A DNA stretch of 64,000 nt from Melioribacteraceae bacterium. GTDB taxonomy: Bacteria; Bacteroidota; Ignavibacteria; Ignavibacteriales; Melioribacteraceae. The notes beneath the pieces are model-generated. The model saw only the letters and a list, made by a program, of their open reading frames with translations. It had not been told where the DNA came from and made no database searches. Position 1 is the stretch's first letter. The number at the start of each line of letters is the position of its first letter. The stretch lies in the NCBI GenBank assembly GCA_027030245.1, contig JALVFE010000010.1, positions 62,001 to 126,000 of the forward strand, in the 5' to 3' direction. Made by a program: the position numbers and the translations under genes. Shown here piece by piece: positions 41,875 through 51,911 of this stretch.

Positions 41875-42179
41875 AAATAATTTGGACAGAACAAGCAGTA
41901 GGTAAGTTAGAAAAATATACTGATTATATCGCTTATGATAAACCGGAAGTAGCTTTAAAATGGGCTAAAAAGATACAAGACTCAGTTGAGAAACTTAAAG
42001 ATTTCCTAATGTTAGGGAGGGAAATACCTGAAATTCAAATATCTGAAATAAGAGAGTTAATAATAGGAGAATATCGAGTCATTTATCGATTGGAAACTAA
42101 CTTAATATCCATTATTACTATTTATCATTCGAAACAGCTTCTAAAAAAAACGGAAATATTGAAAAGAAAGAAAACATAA
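41871..42179 (+). CDS. Type II toxin, RelE/ParE family
   Basis: A 102-aa RelE/ParE-superfamily toxin: IIWTEQAVGKLEKYTDYIAYDKPEVALKWAKKI is the two-helix opening, and IRELIIGEYRVIYRLETNLISIITIYHSKQLL the beta-sheet with the family's conserved arginine (GEYRVIYR) and closing H. The helical hairpin and the absence of the YoeB-type catalytic end favour a ParE-like gyrase poison over an mRNase, but this cannot be settled by eye. ATG 41871 overlaps the antitoxin stop. Confidence 0.92.
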   Translation: MKIIWTEQAVGKLEKYTDYIAYDKPEVALKWAKKIQDSVEKLKDFLMLGREIPEIQISEIRELIIGEYRVIYRLETNLISIITIYHSKQLLKKTEILKRKKT

Positions 42180-42538
42180 AGGTAAAAATAAAAATCTAAC
42201 AATCACTTCTGTACGGACGTTACTACGCGCTGTAGAACATTTTCTTCAGACAGTTTTATTTGTTCCTGCAGCGCCGGTTAAGACTAACTGTTATACAATA
42301 CTGGCATACTATTTCCCCAAAACCAAGAAAATATTATTTTGGCTCATTTACTAATTGAATTTTAGTTTATCATTAATGAATAAACGGTATTCTCTGTTAC
42401 ATTACAAGATTAGATCTTATAAAATTTCAAATCTTGTTAAGCATCTGAGCATCGTCTCGCGTTTTTTTTCCACTCCGTTTTTTTAACTTAAATTTTCCAA
42501 ATAATTGTTTACATTTGAAATCAAAAATAAGGATTGTT
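42180..42538 (+). other. Gap holding a possible second attC-like site
   Basis: ATCTAACAATC starts at 42194 and GTTATAC ends near 42296; the two sides pair only in part (about 12 of the first 20 positions), so this is a weaker attC candidate than 41234-41311. ATCTAAC is the exact complement of the GTTAGAT box at 41484, as expected for the two ends of one cassette. The remainder up to the kinase gene is AT-rich with no gene. Confidence 0.4.
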
Positions 42539-43456
42539 ATGCCTCTTTTAATCATCGGTTCCGTTGCACTCGATTCAATCGAAACTCCATTTGACAAAGT
42601 AAAAGATGCGCTCGGCGGCTCGGCTACGTATATTTCTTTGGCCTCGAGCTATTTTACAAATCCCGTTTACCCCATTGGCGTTGTCGGGGAAGATTTCCCG
42701 GATGAATATTTTAAAATGCTCGAAGATCATAATATTTTGACCGACGGGATTGAAAAGGTCCCGGGCACTAAAACTTTCCGCTGGGGAGGAAAGTACCACT
42801 ATGACCTGAATTCAAGAGACACAATATTCACCGAACTTAATGTGTTTGAATCTTTCGATCCGGTATTAAACGAAAGGGCGCGGAAGAGTTCTTTTGTTCT
42901 GTTGGGAAATATAATGCCTGCTCTGCAATTAAAAGTGCTCGATCAACTTGAGAATCCGAAATTTGTTGTTTGCGATACAATGAATCTTTGGATAGAAAAC
43001 ACACGCGAAGATTTACTCGAAGTGCTCAAACGTATTGACGTGTTAATCATAAATGATTCCGAAGCTCGGTTATTAACTAACGAACCGAATTTAATTAAAG
43101 CCGCATCGATGATTAGAAAAATGGGACCGGAATTGTTAATTATAAAAAAAGGCGAGCACGGAGCTCTGCTTTTCCAAAACGATACCATTTTTTCGGCTCC
43201 CGCGTATCCTTTGGAAAATATTTTCGATCCTACCGGCGCCGGAGATTCGTTTGCCGGCGGTTTTATCGGATATTTGCACAAAACACGTGATTTAAGTTTT
43301 GATAATTTAAAACGTGCAGTGATTTACGGAAGCACAATGGCTTCGTTTTGTGTCGAGGAGTTTAGTACAAAAGGACTTGAAGATTTGGACAAACTCCAAA
43401 TTCACGAAAGATTTTTAGAATTCCGCGAACTATCGAGGTTTGACGATGTCGAATAA
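42539..43456 (+). CDS. PfkB-family carbohydrate/nucleoside kinase
   Basis: A 305-aa kinase of the ribokinase fold. It starts LLIIGSVALDSIETPFDK, shows the substrate loop GGSATYISLASSYF, and ends with the PfkB signature DPTGAGDSFAGGFIGYL, whose Asp is the catalytic base. Lengths and spacing are normal. The start is ATG 42539 with an AAGGAT site; a TTG at 42515 would add eight residues. It overlaps mtnA by 11 bp, so it is translationally coupled to methionine salvage; a nucleoside or methylthioribose-type substrate is thus conceivable, but the real substrate is unknown. Confidence 0.92.
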   Translation: MPLLIIGSVALDSIETPFDKVKDALGGSATYISLASSYFTNPVYPIGVVGEDFPDEYFKMLEDHNILTDGIEKVPGTKTFRWGGKYHYDLNSRDTIFTELNVFESFDPVLNERARKSSFVLLGNIMPALQLKVLDQLENPKFVVCDTMNLWIENTREDLLEVLKRIDVLIINDSEARLLTNEPNLIKAASMIRKMGPELLIIKKGEHGALLFQNDTIFSAPAYPLENIFDPTGAGDSFAGGFIGYLHKTRDLSFDNLKRAVIYGSTMASFCVEEFSTKGLEDLDKLQIHERFLEFRELSRFDDVE

Positions 43457-44480
43457 TTTCAAATCCATTTCATTTGACAACGATTATTTGATTTTAATAA
43501 ACCAAACAAAATTGCCGCTTACCGAAGAATATATTAAAACGGATGATTACGAAAGAATTGCGCTTGCAATCGAACGGCTCGAAGTAAGGGGAGCGCCGGC
43601 TATCGGTGTTACAGCCGCTTACGGAGTTGCACTGGCATTTAAAAATAATCAGCAAAATAAAAATGAGGCTTTTACAAAAGTTTACAATCGCCTTGCGGCA
43701 ACCCGTCCGACAGCCGTAAACTTGTTTTGGGCGCTGGAGGAAATGAAAAAAACTTTCGACGCCAATAGCGAACAGGATAATATTTATCAAATACTTTTGG
43801 AAAAGGCCAAGCAAATACATCAAGACGATATAAATATGTGTGATGCAATCGGCAGAAACGGTTTGGAAATCTTCGATAAAAAATCTGTTGTTTTAACGCA
43901 TTGCAATACGGGACAGTTGGCAACGGGCGGAAACGGTACGGCATTCAACGTAATTAAAACCGGCTTCGAAAACGGAATGGTCGCCCATGTTTATGCGGAC
44001 GAAACAAGACCGCTTTTGCAAGGTTCCCGCTTAACCGCTTTCGAACTTGAAAAAGCCGGCATCCCGTTTTCAATTATTACCGATTCAACAGCGGCATTTT
44101 TAATGAAACAAGGTAAAGTTGATTTGGTTGTGGTCGGCGCCGACCGGATTGCAGTAAACGGAGATGCGGCAAACAAAATCGGTACATACAATCTTGCGGT
44201 TTTGTGTAAACATCATAACATACCGTTTTACATTGCTGCGCCCGTTACAACAATTGATACCGGTTGCCCGACTGGTGACGATATAAAAATCGAGCTCCGC
44301 TCAAAAGACGAAGTATTAAAAATAAAAGATATACAAATCTCCAAACCTTCGTATGACGTTTATTCCCCGGCATTCGATGTTACTCCCGCCGGCTTGATTC
44401 ACGGAATTATTACCGACGAGGGCTTGTTTAGGTATCCGTACGATTTTTCGGAAATTAGACCCGGGAAAAACAACCGCTAA
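43446..44480 (+). CDS. mtnA: S-methyl-5-thioribose-1-phosphate isomerase MtnA
   Basis: Converts methylthioribose-1-phosphate to methylthioribulose-1-phosphate in methionine salvage. The protein has RLEVRGAPAIGVTAAYGVAL, the catalytic Cys region LTHCNTGQLATGGNGTAF, YADETRPLLQGSRLTAFEL and VVGADRIAVNGDAANKIGTY, all diagnostic of MtnA in the eIF2B-like superfamily. Length 344 aa is normal. ATG 43446 is used, inside the end of the kinase gene. Coupling to a PfkB kinase might supply the phosphorylated substrate. Confidence 0.95.
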   Translation: MSNNFKSISFDNDYLILINQTKLPLTEEYIKTDDYERIALAIERLEVRGAPAIGVTAAYGVALAFKNNQQNKNEAFTKVYNRLAATRPTAVNLFWALEEMKKTFDANSEQDNIYQILLEKAKQIHQDDINMCDAIGRNGLEIFDKKSVVLTHCNTGQLATGGNGTAFNVIKTGFENGMVAHVYADETRPLLQGSRLTAFELEKAGIPFSIITDSTAAFLMKQGKVDLVVVGADRIAVNGDAANKIGTYNLAVLCKHHNIPFYIAAPVTTIDTGCPTGDDIKIELRSKDEVLKIKDIQISKPSYDVYSPAFDVTPAGLIHGIITDEGLFRYPYDFSEIRPGKNNR

Positions 44481-44542
44481 ATTTTATCTTCATTTTATTT
44501 TGCTTATCTTTTACGGTATCCAATTTTAATCGAGCGGATTTT

Positions 44543-45280
44543 ATGTCTGAAATTTCCACTGTCAAAGGAATTGTACTAAAAAAAATCGAGTTCGGCGATA
44601 CGAGTCACATTGTAACGCTTTATACGAAAGAACACGGAAAACTTTCCGCAATAATCAAAGGGTCGCGATCTTCCAAATCCAAAATGGGAAATAAAGTCGA
44701 TGTAATGAACTTTGTGGAAGTTGTTCTTTACAGAAAAAAGAGCAGGGAAGTGCAAATCATTTCTCAAGTCGATCTTATCAACCCGTTTCCCAAAATAAAA
44801 GAGAATTTGGAAAAACTTAAATATGCAACCGCCGTTTTGGAACTTCTTCTTGCGCTGATTCCCGAAGACGATGTTAACGAAAGATTATTTACCGGAACGG
44901 TGAAAGCCTTAGAGAAACTTGACGAATCGGAAAAGTTGGACGCAAACATATTTGCCAAGTACCTGATGTTTTTTATAAAAGAAATCGGTTACGAAATCCA
45001 ACTTCAATATTGCACGGAATGTAATGCCGATTTGAGAAAAAGTGATTCTTTTGCATTTAAGCCCGATCAAGGAATATTATGTTCGGAGTGCAAAAATTTA
45101 TACGATTTCGCCGAAGGAATTACAAAGGAACATTTTGATTTACTCAATTGTCTAAACACCAAAAATTATTGTGAAAATTTTAGAAAGAGAGCAATAAAAC
45201 AAATTATCAAACTGTTGGAGAAATATTTAATTTACCATATACCGGAATTTAAGGGTATAAAATCTTTTCAGTATTATTAG
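44543..45280 (+). CDS. recO: DNA repair protein RecO
   Basis: The RecF-pathway mediator that loads RecA on SSB-coated DNA. The N-terminal OB-fold starts STVKGIVLKKIEFGDTSHIV with the LYTKEHGKLSAIIKGSR block, and the C-terminal helical part contains the zinc-binding set CTECNADLR (about 155-160) and CSECKNLYD (about 178-181). Length 245 aa is standard. The gene is 62 bp after mtnA and 22 bp ahead of the Do-type protease; these neighbours are not functionally linked. Confidence 0.94.
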   Translation: MSEISTVKGIVLKKIEFGDTSHIVTLYTKEHGKLSAIIKGSRSSKSKMGNKVDVMNFVEVVLYRKKSREVQIISQVDLINPFPKIKENLEKLKYATAVLELLLALIPEDDVNERLFTGTVKALEKLDESEKLDANIFAKYLMFFIKEIGYEIQLQYCTECNADLRKSDSFAFKPDQGILCSECKNLYDFAEGITKEHFDLLNCLNTKNYCENFRKRAIKQIIKLLEKYLIYHIPEFKGIKSFQYY

Positions 45281-45302
45281 AGAAATAGGAGGATAAATAT
45301 TC

Positions 45303-46802
45303 ATGGAACGAAAGAATTTAATAGGTGCACTTGCGCTAATTTTGATAGGAGTAGTATTCGGAGCCGTATTGGTTTCAAGTTTCGGATGGGTTAAACCGAG
45401 TATGGCCGAGGTCCAGATTGGAAGCGAAAACCCTCCGGTTCAACAATCGATTACTGATGCAAAATCCTTTAATGATGCATTTGTCCAAGTAGCCGAAAAA
45501 GTCACACCTTCGATAGTTAAAATCAATGTCTTAAGTAAAATAAAATCCGATGTACACGATAAGTTTAAGTTTTTCTTTCCCTTCGATGACAATTTCCCAA
45601 AAGAGCAGGAAGCATCCGGCAGCGGAGTAATTATTTCCGAAGACGGTTACATACTTACAAATAATCACGTAGTAAAAAATGCCGTGGATGTGGAAGTTTC
45701 GTTGAATGATAAAAGAAGATTCAAAGCAAAAATTATCGGTACCGATCCGTTGACCGACTTAGCGGTAATTAAAATTGATGCTAAAGATTTACCCGCCGCG
45801 TATTTGGGTGATTCGGATAAACTGAAAGTCGGAACTTGGGTTATGGCAATTGGCAACCCGTTATCCTTGGCATCTACCGTAACAGCAGGAATTGTAAGCG
45901 CAACCAACAGAAGTCTGAGATTAATCAAAGACAGTTACGGCGTTGAAGATTTTATTCAGACCGATGCCGCTATAAATCCGGGTAACAGCGGAGGCGCGTT
46001 GGTAGATTTATCCGGTGCAGTGGTTGGAATTAATACCGCAATAGCAACAAGCGGAATGTCGCCAACTTATATTGGTTACGGATTTGCCATACCGATTAAT
46101 CTTGCTAAAGCCGTAGCACAAGATTTAATTGCAAACGGAAAAGTAAGCCGGGGTTATATCGGAATTAAAATTTCGGAAGTCGATGCCGCAATGGCAAAAG
46201 CGGTCGGACTGGATAAACCGAAAGGTGTTATGGTTCAAGAATTAGTTGAAGGCGGTGCGGCGGAAGAAGCCGACATTAAAGCCGGCGATGTCATTCTTAA
46301 AATTGATGATAAAGAAGTTAACCAACCCAACGAGCTTCAAAGTTATGTGGCAACAAAGCGCGCCGGTCAAACGGTTACTTTAACGTTATTCAGAGACGGT
46401 GAAATTATTAAGCGCGAAGTTACGTTGAAAAAACGGGATACCGACGAAGAAGAATCGAAAAAAGTGGATGAGGAACGTGAAACCAAAAAAGACAACAAAG
46501 GTTTGGAAGAAGTTACATTTAAAGATTTGGGATTGACGGTTAAAGATATGACCGAGAGACAATATAAAAAATACGGAACAGACCATGGAATCATCATCAC
46601 TGACGTAAAAAGGTTCAGCAATGCCGATAACCAAGGTTTGCGTCCGGGTTACGTTATCACCGAAGTGGATAACGAAGAAATAGATTCCGTTCAGGATTTC
46701 GAAGATATTGTCGACAGTAAAAAAGGAAAAGCAATTCTCCTAAAAGTCCGTGTGGATAAGAAAAATTCTTTCTTTGTCGGTTTGGAAATACCTGAAGAAT
46801 AA
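45303..46802 (+). CDS. Do-family periplasmic serine protease (DegP/DegQ-like)
   Basis: A periplasmic quality-control protease. An N-terminal membrane anchor/signal (LIGALALILIGVVFGAVLVSS) precedes a trypsin-like domain with the triad His in TNNHVVKNA (H122), Asp in DPLTDLAVIKID (D152) and Ser in NPGNSGGALVD (S229). Two PDZ domains follow (about 285-375, containing SRGYIGIKISEVD; and about 400-495, containing LGLTVKDM and IITDVKRFSNAD). A charged linker rich in E and K separates them. An AGGAGG site lies ahead of ATG 45303. A terminator follows the gene. Confidence 0.95.
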   Translation: MERKNLIGALALILIGVVFGAVLVSSFGWVKPSMAEVQIGSENPPVQQSITDAKSFNDAFVQVAEKVTPSIVKINVLSKIKSDVHDKFKFFFPFDDNFPKEQEASGSGVIISEDGYILTNNHVVKNAVDVEVSLNDKRRFKAKIIGTDPLTDLAVIKIDAKDLPAAYLGDSDKLKVGTWVMAIGNPLSLASTVTAGIVSATNRSLRLIKDSYGVEDFIQTDAAINPGNSGGALVDLSGAVVGINTAIATSGMSPTYIGYGFAIPINLAKAVAQDLIANGKVSRGYIGIKISEVDAAMAKAVGLDKPKGVMVQELVEGGAAEEADIKAGDVILKIDDKEVNQPNELQSYVATKRAGQTVTLTLFRDGEIIKREVTLKKRDTDEEESKKVDEERETKKDNKGLEEVTFKDLGLTVKDMTERQYKKYGTDHGIIITDVKRFSNADNQGLRPGYVITEVDNEEIDSVQDFEDIVDSKKGKAILLKVRVDKKNSFFVGLEIPEE

Positions 46803-46820
46803 AATAATTAAGACATTTCA

Positions 46821-46847
46821 AAATCCCGCTCCGGCGGGATTTTTTTT
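46821..46847 (+). terminator. Rho-independent terminator
   Basis: Stem AAATCCCGC and GCGGGATTT (9 bp) with loop TCCG, followed by a T-run to 46847. It ends the transcript of the Do-type protease gene. Confidence 0.93.
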
Positions 46848-46944
46848 GCTCTTTTTGCATTTGCATAAGAGATAAGTTTTATTGAAAAACAATATAAAGT
46901 TTCGTTATCTTTGATAATAAATTCAATTAAATTTTTGGTTTCAA

Positions 46945-48162
46945 ATGATTCGATTTCTAACTGCGGGCGAATCGCACGGTAAAGCTTTAAGCGTAATAAT
47001 CGAAGGATTCCCTTCCAATTTTGTTCTTACCGAAGATTATATTAACGAACAATTAAGAAGACGTCAGCTCGGTTACGGGCGTGGCGGAAGAATGAAAATA
47101 GAAACCGATACGGCGGAGATATTATCGGGCGTAAGATTCAAGAAAACTTTGGGAACGCCGATTGCGCTAAAAATAACAAATAACGATTGGGTGAATTGGA
47201 CCGGGAAAATGACACCCGGGAAGAAAACGACGGATGTGGAAAAAATAACCGTTCCCAGACCCGGGCATGCCGATTTGGTTGGGGTTTCAAAATATAATTT
47301 TAATGATATACGCAACTCTATTGAACGCTCGAGTGCAAGGGAAACGGCAGCCCGTGTTGCCGCCGGTTCCGTTGCAAGAAGATTTTTGGAGGAATTCGGA
47401 ATTACCGTGGGCAGTTTTGTGGAAAGTATCGGAAGCATTTATCCCGGAAACAATTTTTTAACAAAACTTTTAAGTAACAAACTTCCGAAAAACTTTACGG
47501 GTTGGCAGCTTTCCGTAAAAGCCGATAAAAGTCCGGTGCGCGTATTGGATAAAAAACAAGAAGCGCAGATTATCGATTTAATAAAAGAAATAAAAAAGAA
47601 AGGCGACACACTTGGAGGAACTTTTGTTACGGTGGCAACCGGAATTCCCGTGGGATTGGGTTCCTTTGTTCATTACGACAGAAGATTGGATACCGATATT
47701 GCTTCCGCTATAATGTCAATCAATGCGGTTAAAGGCGTTGAAATCGGCAGCGGATTTACTTCTGCCGCAAGCTTCGGATCGGAATCGCACGATGAAATTG
47801 TAATCCGCAACGATAAAATTACGAGAAAGAGTAACAGAGCGGGCGGAATAGAAGGCGGAATTTCCACCGGACTTCCGGTTATCGTTAGGGGAGCGATGAA
47901 ACCGATTGCAACTCTTATGTCGCCCATCGAAACGGTTGATTTGGCTACAAGAAAAAAAGTAATGGCGCGGAGGGAAAGGAGCGATTTTGTTGCGGTTCCG
48001 GCCTGTGCGGTTATTGCCGAATCGATGCTGGCTCTGGTTCTGGCAAAACACATGCTTATTAAATTCGGCGGTGATTCGATTGAAGAAACGAAAGATAATT
48101 TCAAAATGTATGTTCGCAAACTTGATAAAAGAATAAAGAAGAATTTTTACAAAAGAAAATGA
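46945..48162 (+). CDS. aroC: Chorismate synthase AroC
   Basis: The last step of the shikimate pathway, forming chorismate from EPSP with reduced FMN. The signatures GESHGKALSVIIEG (8-21), RRQLGYGRGGRMKIETD and the closing SPIETVDLATRKKV are all present. ERSSARETAARVAAGSVARR is the central conserved helix. Length 405 aa. ATG 46945. Its stop overlaps the start of the MBL-fold gene by 4 bp (ATGA), so the two are translated together. Confidence 0.97.
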   Translation: MIRFLTAGESHGKALSVIIEGFPSNFVLTEDYINEQLRRRQLGYGRGGRMKIETDTAEILSGVRFKKTLGTPIALKITNNDWVNWTGKMTPGKKTTDVEKITVPRPGHADLVGVSKYNFNDIRNSIERSSARETAARVAAGSVARRFLEEFGITVGSFVESIGSIYPGNNFLTKLLSNKLPKNFTGWQLSVKADKSPVRVLDKKQEAQIIDLIKEIKKKGDTLGGTFVTVATGIPVGLGSFVHYDRRLDTDIASAIMSINAVKGVEIGSGFTSAASFGSESHDEIVIRNDKITRKSNRAGGIEGGISTGLPVIVRGAMKPIATLMSPIETVDLATRKKVMARRERSDFVAVPACAVIAESMLALVLAKHMLIKFGGDSIEETKDNFKMYVRKLDKRIKKNFYKRK

Positions 48163-48797
48163 TTAAGATTAAAAAATTTATATTTAGTCCGTTTCAAGAA
48201 AATACTTATGTGTTTTGGAACGAAAAAACCAAAACTGCCGCTATTATCGATCCGGGATGTTTGGAAAGACGCGAAGAAGAAGAATTGGCAAAATTTATAG
48301 AAGACGAAGAATTGCAAATCCGTTATTTGTTTAATACCCATTGTCATATCGACCATATTTTCGGGAATGCTTTCGTTAAGTTAAAATACGAATGCGTTTT
48401 CTATGCGCCGGAAAAAGATTTGGAATTATTAAATAATATGGAAGCTCAAGCCGGGGCTTTCGGAGTGAAAGTTAAATTGTCTCCCAAGCCCGATAAATTA
48501 ATCACCGGCGAGTTTGAACTCGATTTTGACGGTATTCCCGTAAAATTTTTATTTACGCCCGGGCATACACCCGGAGAATTTTCAATTTATTTGCCGACGG
48601 AAAATATTTGTTTTACCGGCGATGTGCTTTTCCGGGAAGGAATAGGACGCACTGATCTCTGGGGAGGAAATTATTCCGTTTTGATGGATTCGATTAATAA
48701 TAAATTATTAACTTTGCCGGGGGAAACTAAAATATTACCTGGACACGGCGAAGAATCCACAATTAAATACGAAAAAGAAAATAACCCGTTTCTTTGA
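48159..48797 (+). CDS. MBL-fold metallo-hydrolase (glyoxalase II-like)
   Basis: A 212-aa metal-dependent hydrolase. The zinc motif is FNTHCHIDHIFGN (about 65-77), with the further ligands in FTPGHTPGEFSIYL and FTGDVLFREGIGRTDL and the last His in ILPGHGEES. This is the glyoxalase II-like group, which hydrolyses thioesters or related substrates; the C-terminal glutathione-binding domain is absent. It overlaps aroC by 4 bp. Confidence 0.94.
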   Translation: MIKIKKFIFSPFQENTYVFWNEKTKTAAIIDPGCLERREEEELAKFIEDEELQIRYLFNTHCHIDHIFGNAFVKLKYECVFYAPEKDLELLNNMEAQAGAFGVKVKLSPKPDKLITGEFELDFDGIPVKFLFTPGHTPGEFSIYLPTENICFTGDVLFREGIGRTDLWGGNYSVLMDSINNKLLTLPGETKILPGHGEESTIKYEKENNPFL

Positions 48798-48825
48798 ATA
48801 TAATTAACACACATAAATTTACCGT

Positions 48826-49596
48826 ATGCAAAAATCAAGAAAAAAAGAAATTCTAAAACGTTTAAGAGTTTCGTTTGCTATTACGCTATCAATATTATTT
48901 GTTTACTTTCTTTTTTTCGAAGTTATTATTCCCGATCCCAAATTTTTACCGAGACCATCGGTAATATTCGAGGCTTTCCCTTCGCTTTGGTCGGATTATC
49001 ATCTGCCTTCGCGATTCGCGGTTACATTTTCCGTTGTTTACTTTTCGCTTTTCGGAAGTTACATCCTTCTTCATTTAATGAGGGTAGGCATCATAAAATT
49101 TCATTACTTATTTCCCGAATTGCTAAAACTTCCTAATGTATTACGGTATTTTCCCACGTTTTTTTTCATGCTTCTTTTTGCCCATTGGTTTGGCGGAAAT
49201 ACGTTAGCTGAGTTTGCATTCGGTTTTATATATGCTTTTGTAATTTTAGTGTTGGCTCTTCTCCGTGAAATACCAAACGTAAAACAAGAATATCTCGATG
49301 CCGCAAAAAGTCTTAAACCTTCCTACCATTCTCTAATTTCGGATGTAATATGGAAATATTGCCAACCGGTGGTAAGCGGAAAGGCGGAAGACTTGCATTA
49401 CAGCATTTGGATTGTGGTAATGATTTATGAAATTCTTGCCCAGGAAAACGGAATCGGCTCTATCTATTTTGAAGCCTTAAAATATAAAGATCTTCCGGTA
49501 ATTATTTTACTTGGAATCTTGATGAGCTTTGTGATTTTATTCGGTAAAATAGTTATCAAACGGATTGAAGAAAAAATAGTTTTTTGGGAAAGTTGA
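48826..49596 (+). CDS. ABC transporter permease (SsuC/TauC-like)
   Basis: A 256-aa inner-membrane protein with about six helices (for example ITLSILFVYFLFFEVI, FAVTFSVVYFSLFGSYILL, VILVLALLREIPN, and IILLGILMSFVILFGKIVI at the end). The cytosolic loop REIPNVKQEYLDAAKSLKPS is the EAA-type contact site for the ATPase. This is the nitrate/sulfonate/taurine permease family (BPD_transp_1). It overlaps the ATPase gene by 1 nt. No substrate-binding protein is next to it, so the transported compound is unknown. Confidence 0.88.
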   Translation: MQKSRKKEILKRLRVSFAITLSILFVYFLFFEVIIPDPKFLPRPSVIFEAFPSLWSDYHLPSRFAVTFSVVYFSLFGSYILLHLMRVGIIKFHYLFPELLKLPNVLRYFPTFFFMLLFAHWFGGNTLAEFAFGFIYAFVILVLALLREIPNVKQEYLDAAKSLKPSYHSLISDVIWKYCQPVVSGKAEDLHYSIWIVVMIYEILAQENGIGSIYFEALKYKDLPVIILLGILMSFVILFGKIVIKRIEEKIVFWES

Positions 49597-50354
49597 TGAA
49601 AAATACCAAACTGGAAATAATAAACGTTTCGAAAGAGTATAAAGACGACTTCGGTTTTAAAGTAAGCCTTTTGGAAAATATTTCTTTTGAAATTTCCCCG
49701 GAACGTTGTTCGGCTGTTATAGCTCCCAAAGGTTCTGGAAAAACTTCGTTGTTGAAAATAATTGCCGGCTTGGAAAATCCTACAAGCGGACAAATTATAG
49801 AACACCGTTTTATGAATATTGTATTTATCCCAACCAAACCTTCTTCTTTTCCGTGGTTTTCTGTCAATGAAAATCTGAAGTTCGGTTCCAAATTGGAGAG
49901 TGAGGATGAATTAAAGAACATTGTTAAGATTATTGGACTTGAAGGTTACGAAAACCATATACCGCATAACAAAAGTTTGGGATTCAGATTCAGAATTGCC
50001 ATGGGAAGGGCATTGGCAAACAAAGCCGATTTAATTATTCTCGACGAACCCTTTAACGAAATGGAGATTGTTACCAAAGAGGAAATGTATGATTTGGTGC
50101 GGAATATTTTCAGGGAATATAAAATTCCGTTTTTAATTGGCACCACAAACATTACGGAAGCAATATTCCTTGCCGATAAAATCCATCTGATGAAGAAAAA
50201 TCCCGGCAAATTAATTGACGAATTGGATGTTGATTTGCCGGCCGGTAGAAACGTGCAAATTCTAAGCGAACCGGATTTTAATGAAATCAGAGTGAAAATT
50301 GAAAATATATTCAAAACGAAAGAATCGTATAAATCATTAAATTTTTACATTTAA
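49596..50354 (+). CDS. Divergent ABC transporter ATPase
   Basis: A 252-aa ATPase coupled to the permease before it by a 1-nt stop/start overlap (ATG 49596). Walker A reads APKGSGKTS, with alanine at the first position normally held by glycine. The signature LSGGQ is replaced by [16 protein letters not shown], with only the arginine/alanine part kept, while Walker B ([11 protein letters not shown]) and the H-loop region are normal, though the H-loop His is an Asn (GTTNITEA). Such changes often mark regulatory or slow ATPases. It may still be active. Confidence 0.88.
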   Translation: MKNTKLEIINVSKEYKDDFGFKVSLLENISFEISPERCSAVIAPKGSGKTSLLKIIAGLENPTSGQIIEHRFMNIVFIPTKPSSFPWFSVNENLKFGSKLESEDELKNIVKIIGLEGYENHIPHNKSLGFRFRIAMGRALANKADLIILDEPFNEMEIVTKEEMYDLVRNIFREYKIPFLIGTTNITEAIFLADKIHLMKKNPGKLIDELDVDLPAGRNVQILSEPDFNEIRVKIENIFKTKESYKSLNFYI

Positions 50355-50364
50355 CGGAATTGTG

Positions 50365-51909
50365 ATGAAAGAAAAATTCGAAAAACTGAACGAACTCCGC
50401 AAAGAGGCGCAATTGGGCGGAGGAGAAAAAAGAATTGAATCCCAACACAAAAAAGGTAAATTAACCGCCCGCGAGAGAATCGAATTGCTTGTCGACAAAG
50501 GAAGTTTCGAAGAAGTGGATATGTTCGTAAGGCATCAAACGAGGGAATTCGGATTGGAAAATCAAAGGTTTTTAGGCGACGGCGTGGTAACCGGTTTCGC
50601 AAAGATAGACGGCCGGCCGGTTGCTTTATTCAGTCAGGATTTCACCGTGCTCGGCGGCTCACTTTCCGAAGCGCACGCGAAAAAAATTGTAAAAATTATG
50701 GATATGGCAATGAAGCTGGGAATTCCCGTAATCGGAATAAATGATTCGGGCGGGGCAAGAATTCAAGAAGGTGTGGTGAGTCTCGGAGGTTACGCCGATA
50801 TTTTTCTGAGGAATACTTTGGCATCCGGAGTCATTCCCCAAATTTCGGCGGTTATGGGTCCTTGCGCCGGCGGCGCGGTTTACTCGCCTGCCATTACCGA
50901 TTTTATTTTTATGGTGAAAAATTCAAGCTATATGTTTGTAACCGGTCCGAACGTTGTAAAAACGGTTACGCACGAGGAAGTAACTTTCGAAGATTTGGGC
51001 GGCGCAGATACTCATTCCACCAAATCCGGTGTGGCTCATTTCAGTTACGAAAGCGAAGCGGAAACATTTCAGAATATCAGAAAATTGATGGGCTATTTGC
51101 CGCTCAATTGGCGTGATTTCCCGCCGGAAAAAGAATTTGATTTCAACGCGAATTTGGAATTACCCCAATTGGATGAAATTGTTCCCGATAACCCGAACAA
51201 ACCATACGATATGTACGATGTGATAAATGCGCTTGTGGATGACGGGGAATTTTTGGAAGTTCATAAAAATTTTGCTGAAAATATAATTGTGGGTTTTGCA
51301 AGAATCGGCGGAATGTCCGTTGGAATTGTTGCAAATCAACCTGCGGTTTTAGCGGGTGTTCTTGATATTAATTCATCGAACAAAGCCTCGCGGTTCGTCC
51401 GTTTTTGCGATGCGTTTAACATCCCGCTGCTTGTTTTGGAAGACGTTCCGGGATTTTTACCGGGCACCGACCAGGAATGGAACGGAATAATAAAGAACGG
51501 AGCGAAGTTATTGTTTGCCTTTGCAGAAGCCACTGTTCCCAAAATTACGGTGATAACCAGAAAAGCATACGGCGGCGCTTACGATGTGATGAATTCCAAA
51601 CATATTCGCGGCGACTTCAATTTCGCATGGCCTTCCGCCGAAATAGCGGTTATGGGTCCGAAAGGTGCCGTGGAAATTATTTTTAAGAGGGAAATCGAAA
51701 AAGCGGAAAACCCGGAGGAAGCATTGAACGGATTTTTGCAAGAGTATGTTGAAAAGTTTGCCAATCCTTATATTGCCGCCGAGCGTGGTTATATTGATGA
51801 TGTTATTTTCCCGCGTGAGACCAAAATAAAAATTATTAAGGCTTTGCAATTACTTAAAACAAAAGTCGATACGAATCCGAAAAAGAAGCATCCGAATATT
51901 CCGTTGTAG
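50365..51909 (+). CDS. Acyl-CoA carboxylase carboxyltransferase subunit (PccB-like)
   Basis: The beta subunit of a biotin-dependent acyl-CoA (propionyl- or acetyl-CoA) carboxylase. It begins [35 protein letters not shown], and has the oxyanion-hole glycines [13 protein letters not shown] and [14 protein letters not shown], then [17 protein letters not shown] and a PPEEALNGF-like end. The 514-aa size is typical of PccB. ATG 50365 is used; a GTG at 50362 is adjacent. The biotin carboxylase and carrier genes are not in the window. Confidence 0.95.
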   Translation: MKEKFEKLNELRKEAQLGGGEKRIESQHKKGKLTARERIELLVDKGSFEEVDMFVRHQTREFGLENQRFLGDGVVTGFAKIDGRPVALFSQDFTVLGGSLSEAHAKKIVKIMDMAMKLGIPVIGINDSGGARIQEGVVSLGGYADIFLRNTLASGVIPQISAVMGPCAGGAVYSPAITDFIFMVKNSSYMFVTGPNVVKTVTHEEVTFEDLGGADTHSTKSGVAHFSYESEAETFQNIRKLMGYLPLNWRDFPPEKEFDFNANLELPQLDEIVPDNPNKPYDMYDVINALVDDGEFLEVHKNFAENIIVGFARIGGMSVGIVANQPAVLAGVLDINSSNKASRFVRFCDAFNIPLLVLEDVPGFLPGTDQEWNGIIKNGAKLLFAFAEATVPKITVITRKAYGGAYDVMNSKHIRGDFNFAWPSAEIAVMGPKGAVEIIFKREIEKAENPEEALNGFLQEYVEKFANPYIAAERGYIDDVIFPRETKIKIIKALQLLKTKVDTNPKKKHPNIPL

Positions 51910-51911
51910 GA

